The notes below the pieces were generated by a model. The model did no database searches and was not told the DNA's origin. It saw only the letters and a program-made list of their open reading frames with translations. Shown here in pieces: positions 32,210 through 32,752 of a DNA stretch of 32,752 bases. The stretch is from contig NZ_LRQV01000081.1 in the NCBI RefSeq assembly GCF_001567585.1, positions 1 to 32,752 on the forward strand. Reading direction: 5' to 3'. How positions within the stretch are numbered: the first letter of the stretch is position 1; every line of letters starts with the position of its first letter. The DNA comes from Micromonospora rosaria (GTDB lineage Bacteria > Actinomycetota > Actinomycetes > Mycobacteriales > Micromonosporaceae). The position numbers and the translations under genes are program-made.

Positions 32210-32752
32210 TCACCGGGCACCGTCCCGCCACCGGCCGGAGCGTTCCCGGCTGGCCCGCAGGTCGGCCCGGACCAGCCGGCTGATCGGTTCGACCAGCCGG
32301 TGGGCCAGGGCGTCCAGGTGCCGCCGGTCGAAGCCCTTGATCAGCGCCTCCACGTCCGTATCCGCCGCCGACTCACCGGCCCCGTCGACGGCCCGGCGCT
32401 GCACCGGCCCACGGCTCGCCCCGGCGACCCGCTGCACGCTGGCCCCGGCCCTGGCCGGCGTGGTCCTCGCCGTGGCGGTGGTCGCCGGGTGGCCGGCGTC
32501 GCCACCGGCCGCGCTCCGCTGGACCGTCGCCGTGGCCTGCGCGCCGCCACCCCACCGGCCCGGCCCCGCACGCTGCGCCGCCGCGCCCGGTGGGGTGGTC
32601 GCGCCAGCCCGGCCGGTCGCCGTGGGCGGTGGTGACGGCGCGGCGCCCACCGTCGGGGCCGCGCCGTCGGCCGCCGTCGGCACCGCCCGCCGCAGCGTCG
32701 GCAGGGGTACGCCCGCCGCCCCGGCCGACTGGCCGGCCCGCTGGAGCAGGGG
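32210..32752 (-). CDS. CIS-associated xQR-repeat protein (5' end outside window)
   Basis: 180 residues are visible and the frame stays open to the window edge, so the start lies to the right. The first 125 residues are disordered (Ala, Gly, Pro, Thr) and carry five xQR motifs: LQR, AQR, VQR, VQR, VQR at about 4, 60, 78, 107 and 118. The ordered C-terminus reads DVEALIKGFDRRHLDALAHR, then LVEPISRLVRADLRASRERSGRW. That helix pair is familiar to me as a conserved tail at the ends of CIS cluster proteins. The 81-base stretch up to the tube gene is a simple CCGGCT/CCGGCC-rich tract with the tube gene's ribosome site at its end. No exact function is known to me. Confidence 0.65.
   Translation of the reverse strand, partial: PLLQRAGQSAGAAGVPLPTLRRAVPTAADGAAPTVGAAPSPPPTATGRAGATTPPGAAAQRAGPGRWGGGAQATATVQRSAAGGDAGHPATTATARTTPARAGASVQRVAGASRGPVQRRAVDGAGESAADTDVEALIKGFDRRHLDALAHRLVEPISRLVRADLRASRERSGRWRDGAR

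Noticed and set aside
24482..32752. Type VI secretion system or ordinary prophage
   Set aside because: No TssJ/L/M membrane complex, ClpV, head, portal, lysis or integrase gene is seen; the LysM, J, I and gp25 set with a zinc-ribbon membrane protein fits a phage-tail-like contractile injection system.

Overview
The window looks like chromosomal DNA from a high-GC actinomycete, most likely a Micromonosporaceae member (Micromonospora or a close relative). The grounds are the very high GC content, the protein sequences, and the order dciA, gyrB, gyrA, DUF3566 gene, tRNA-Ile, DLW-39-type gene, tRNA-Ala. That order is the classic flank of the actinobacterial replication origin on the side away from dnaA. 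No species call is possible from the sequence alone.

Region 1 (1-9209) is this core block. It holds the 3' part of a DUF721/DciA helicase-loader gene, a small reverse-strand gene of unknown function, gyrB, gyrA, a DUF3566 membrane protein gene and two tRNA genes around a 42-codon gene. Three features stand out: a perfect 19-bp inverted repeat in the long gyrB leader region, a tight row of DnaA-box sequences between gyrB and gyrA, and a 420-residue intein with LAGLIDADG endonuclease motifs placed directly after the catalytic tyrosine of GyrA.

Region 2 (9402-14690, reverse strand) is a four-gene cassette transcribed in the order ABC ATPase, FtsX-type permease, histidine kinase, NarL-type response regulator. 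The genes overlap or nearly touch. The sampled lines are less GC-rich than the neighbours, and the cassette sits just after tRNA-Ala, so it may have been acquired.

Region 3 (14856-22058, forward strand) holds a small conserved-looking protein, the remnant of a reverse-strand gene, a serine hydrolase with a membrane tail, a second kinase/regulator pair, and an HTH/NB-ARC/TPR (AfsR-like, STAND) regulator.

Region 4 (22051-32752) is the most notable part. Two paralogous LuxR-type regulators with degenerate receiver-like halves and a short SARP (winged helix plus BTAD) regulator lie next to a reverse-strand operon for a contractile injection system (CIS). In transcription order the operon carries an xQR-repeat protein (cut by the window edge), a gp19-type tube protein, a LysM hub-adaptor protein, a VgrG-type spike, a PAAR tip, a gp25-type baseplate protein, a J-type baseplate protein, a tail protein I, and a membrane protein with two zinc ribbons and a discoidin-like outer domain. 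Sheath, main tube, AAA+ ATPase, tape measure and cap are not in the window and are expected just beyond its right end. The regulators probably control the injection system, and the last gene may tether it to the membrane; both are inferences from position and domain content.
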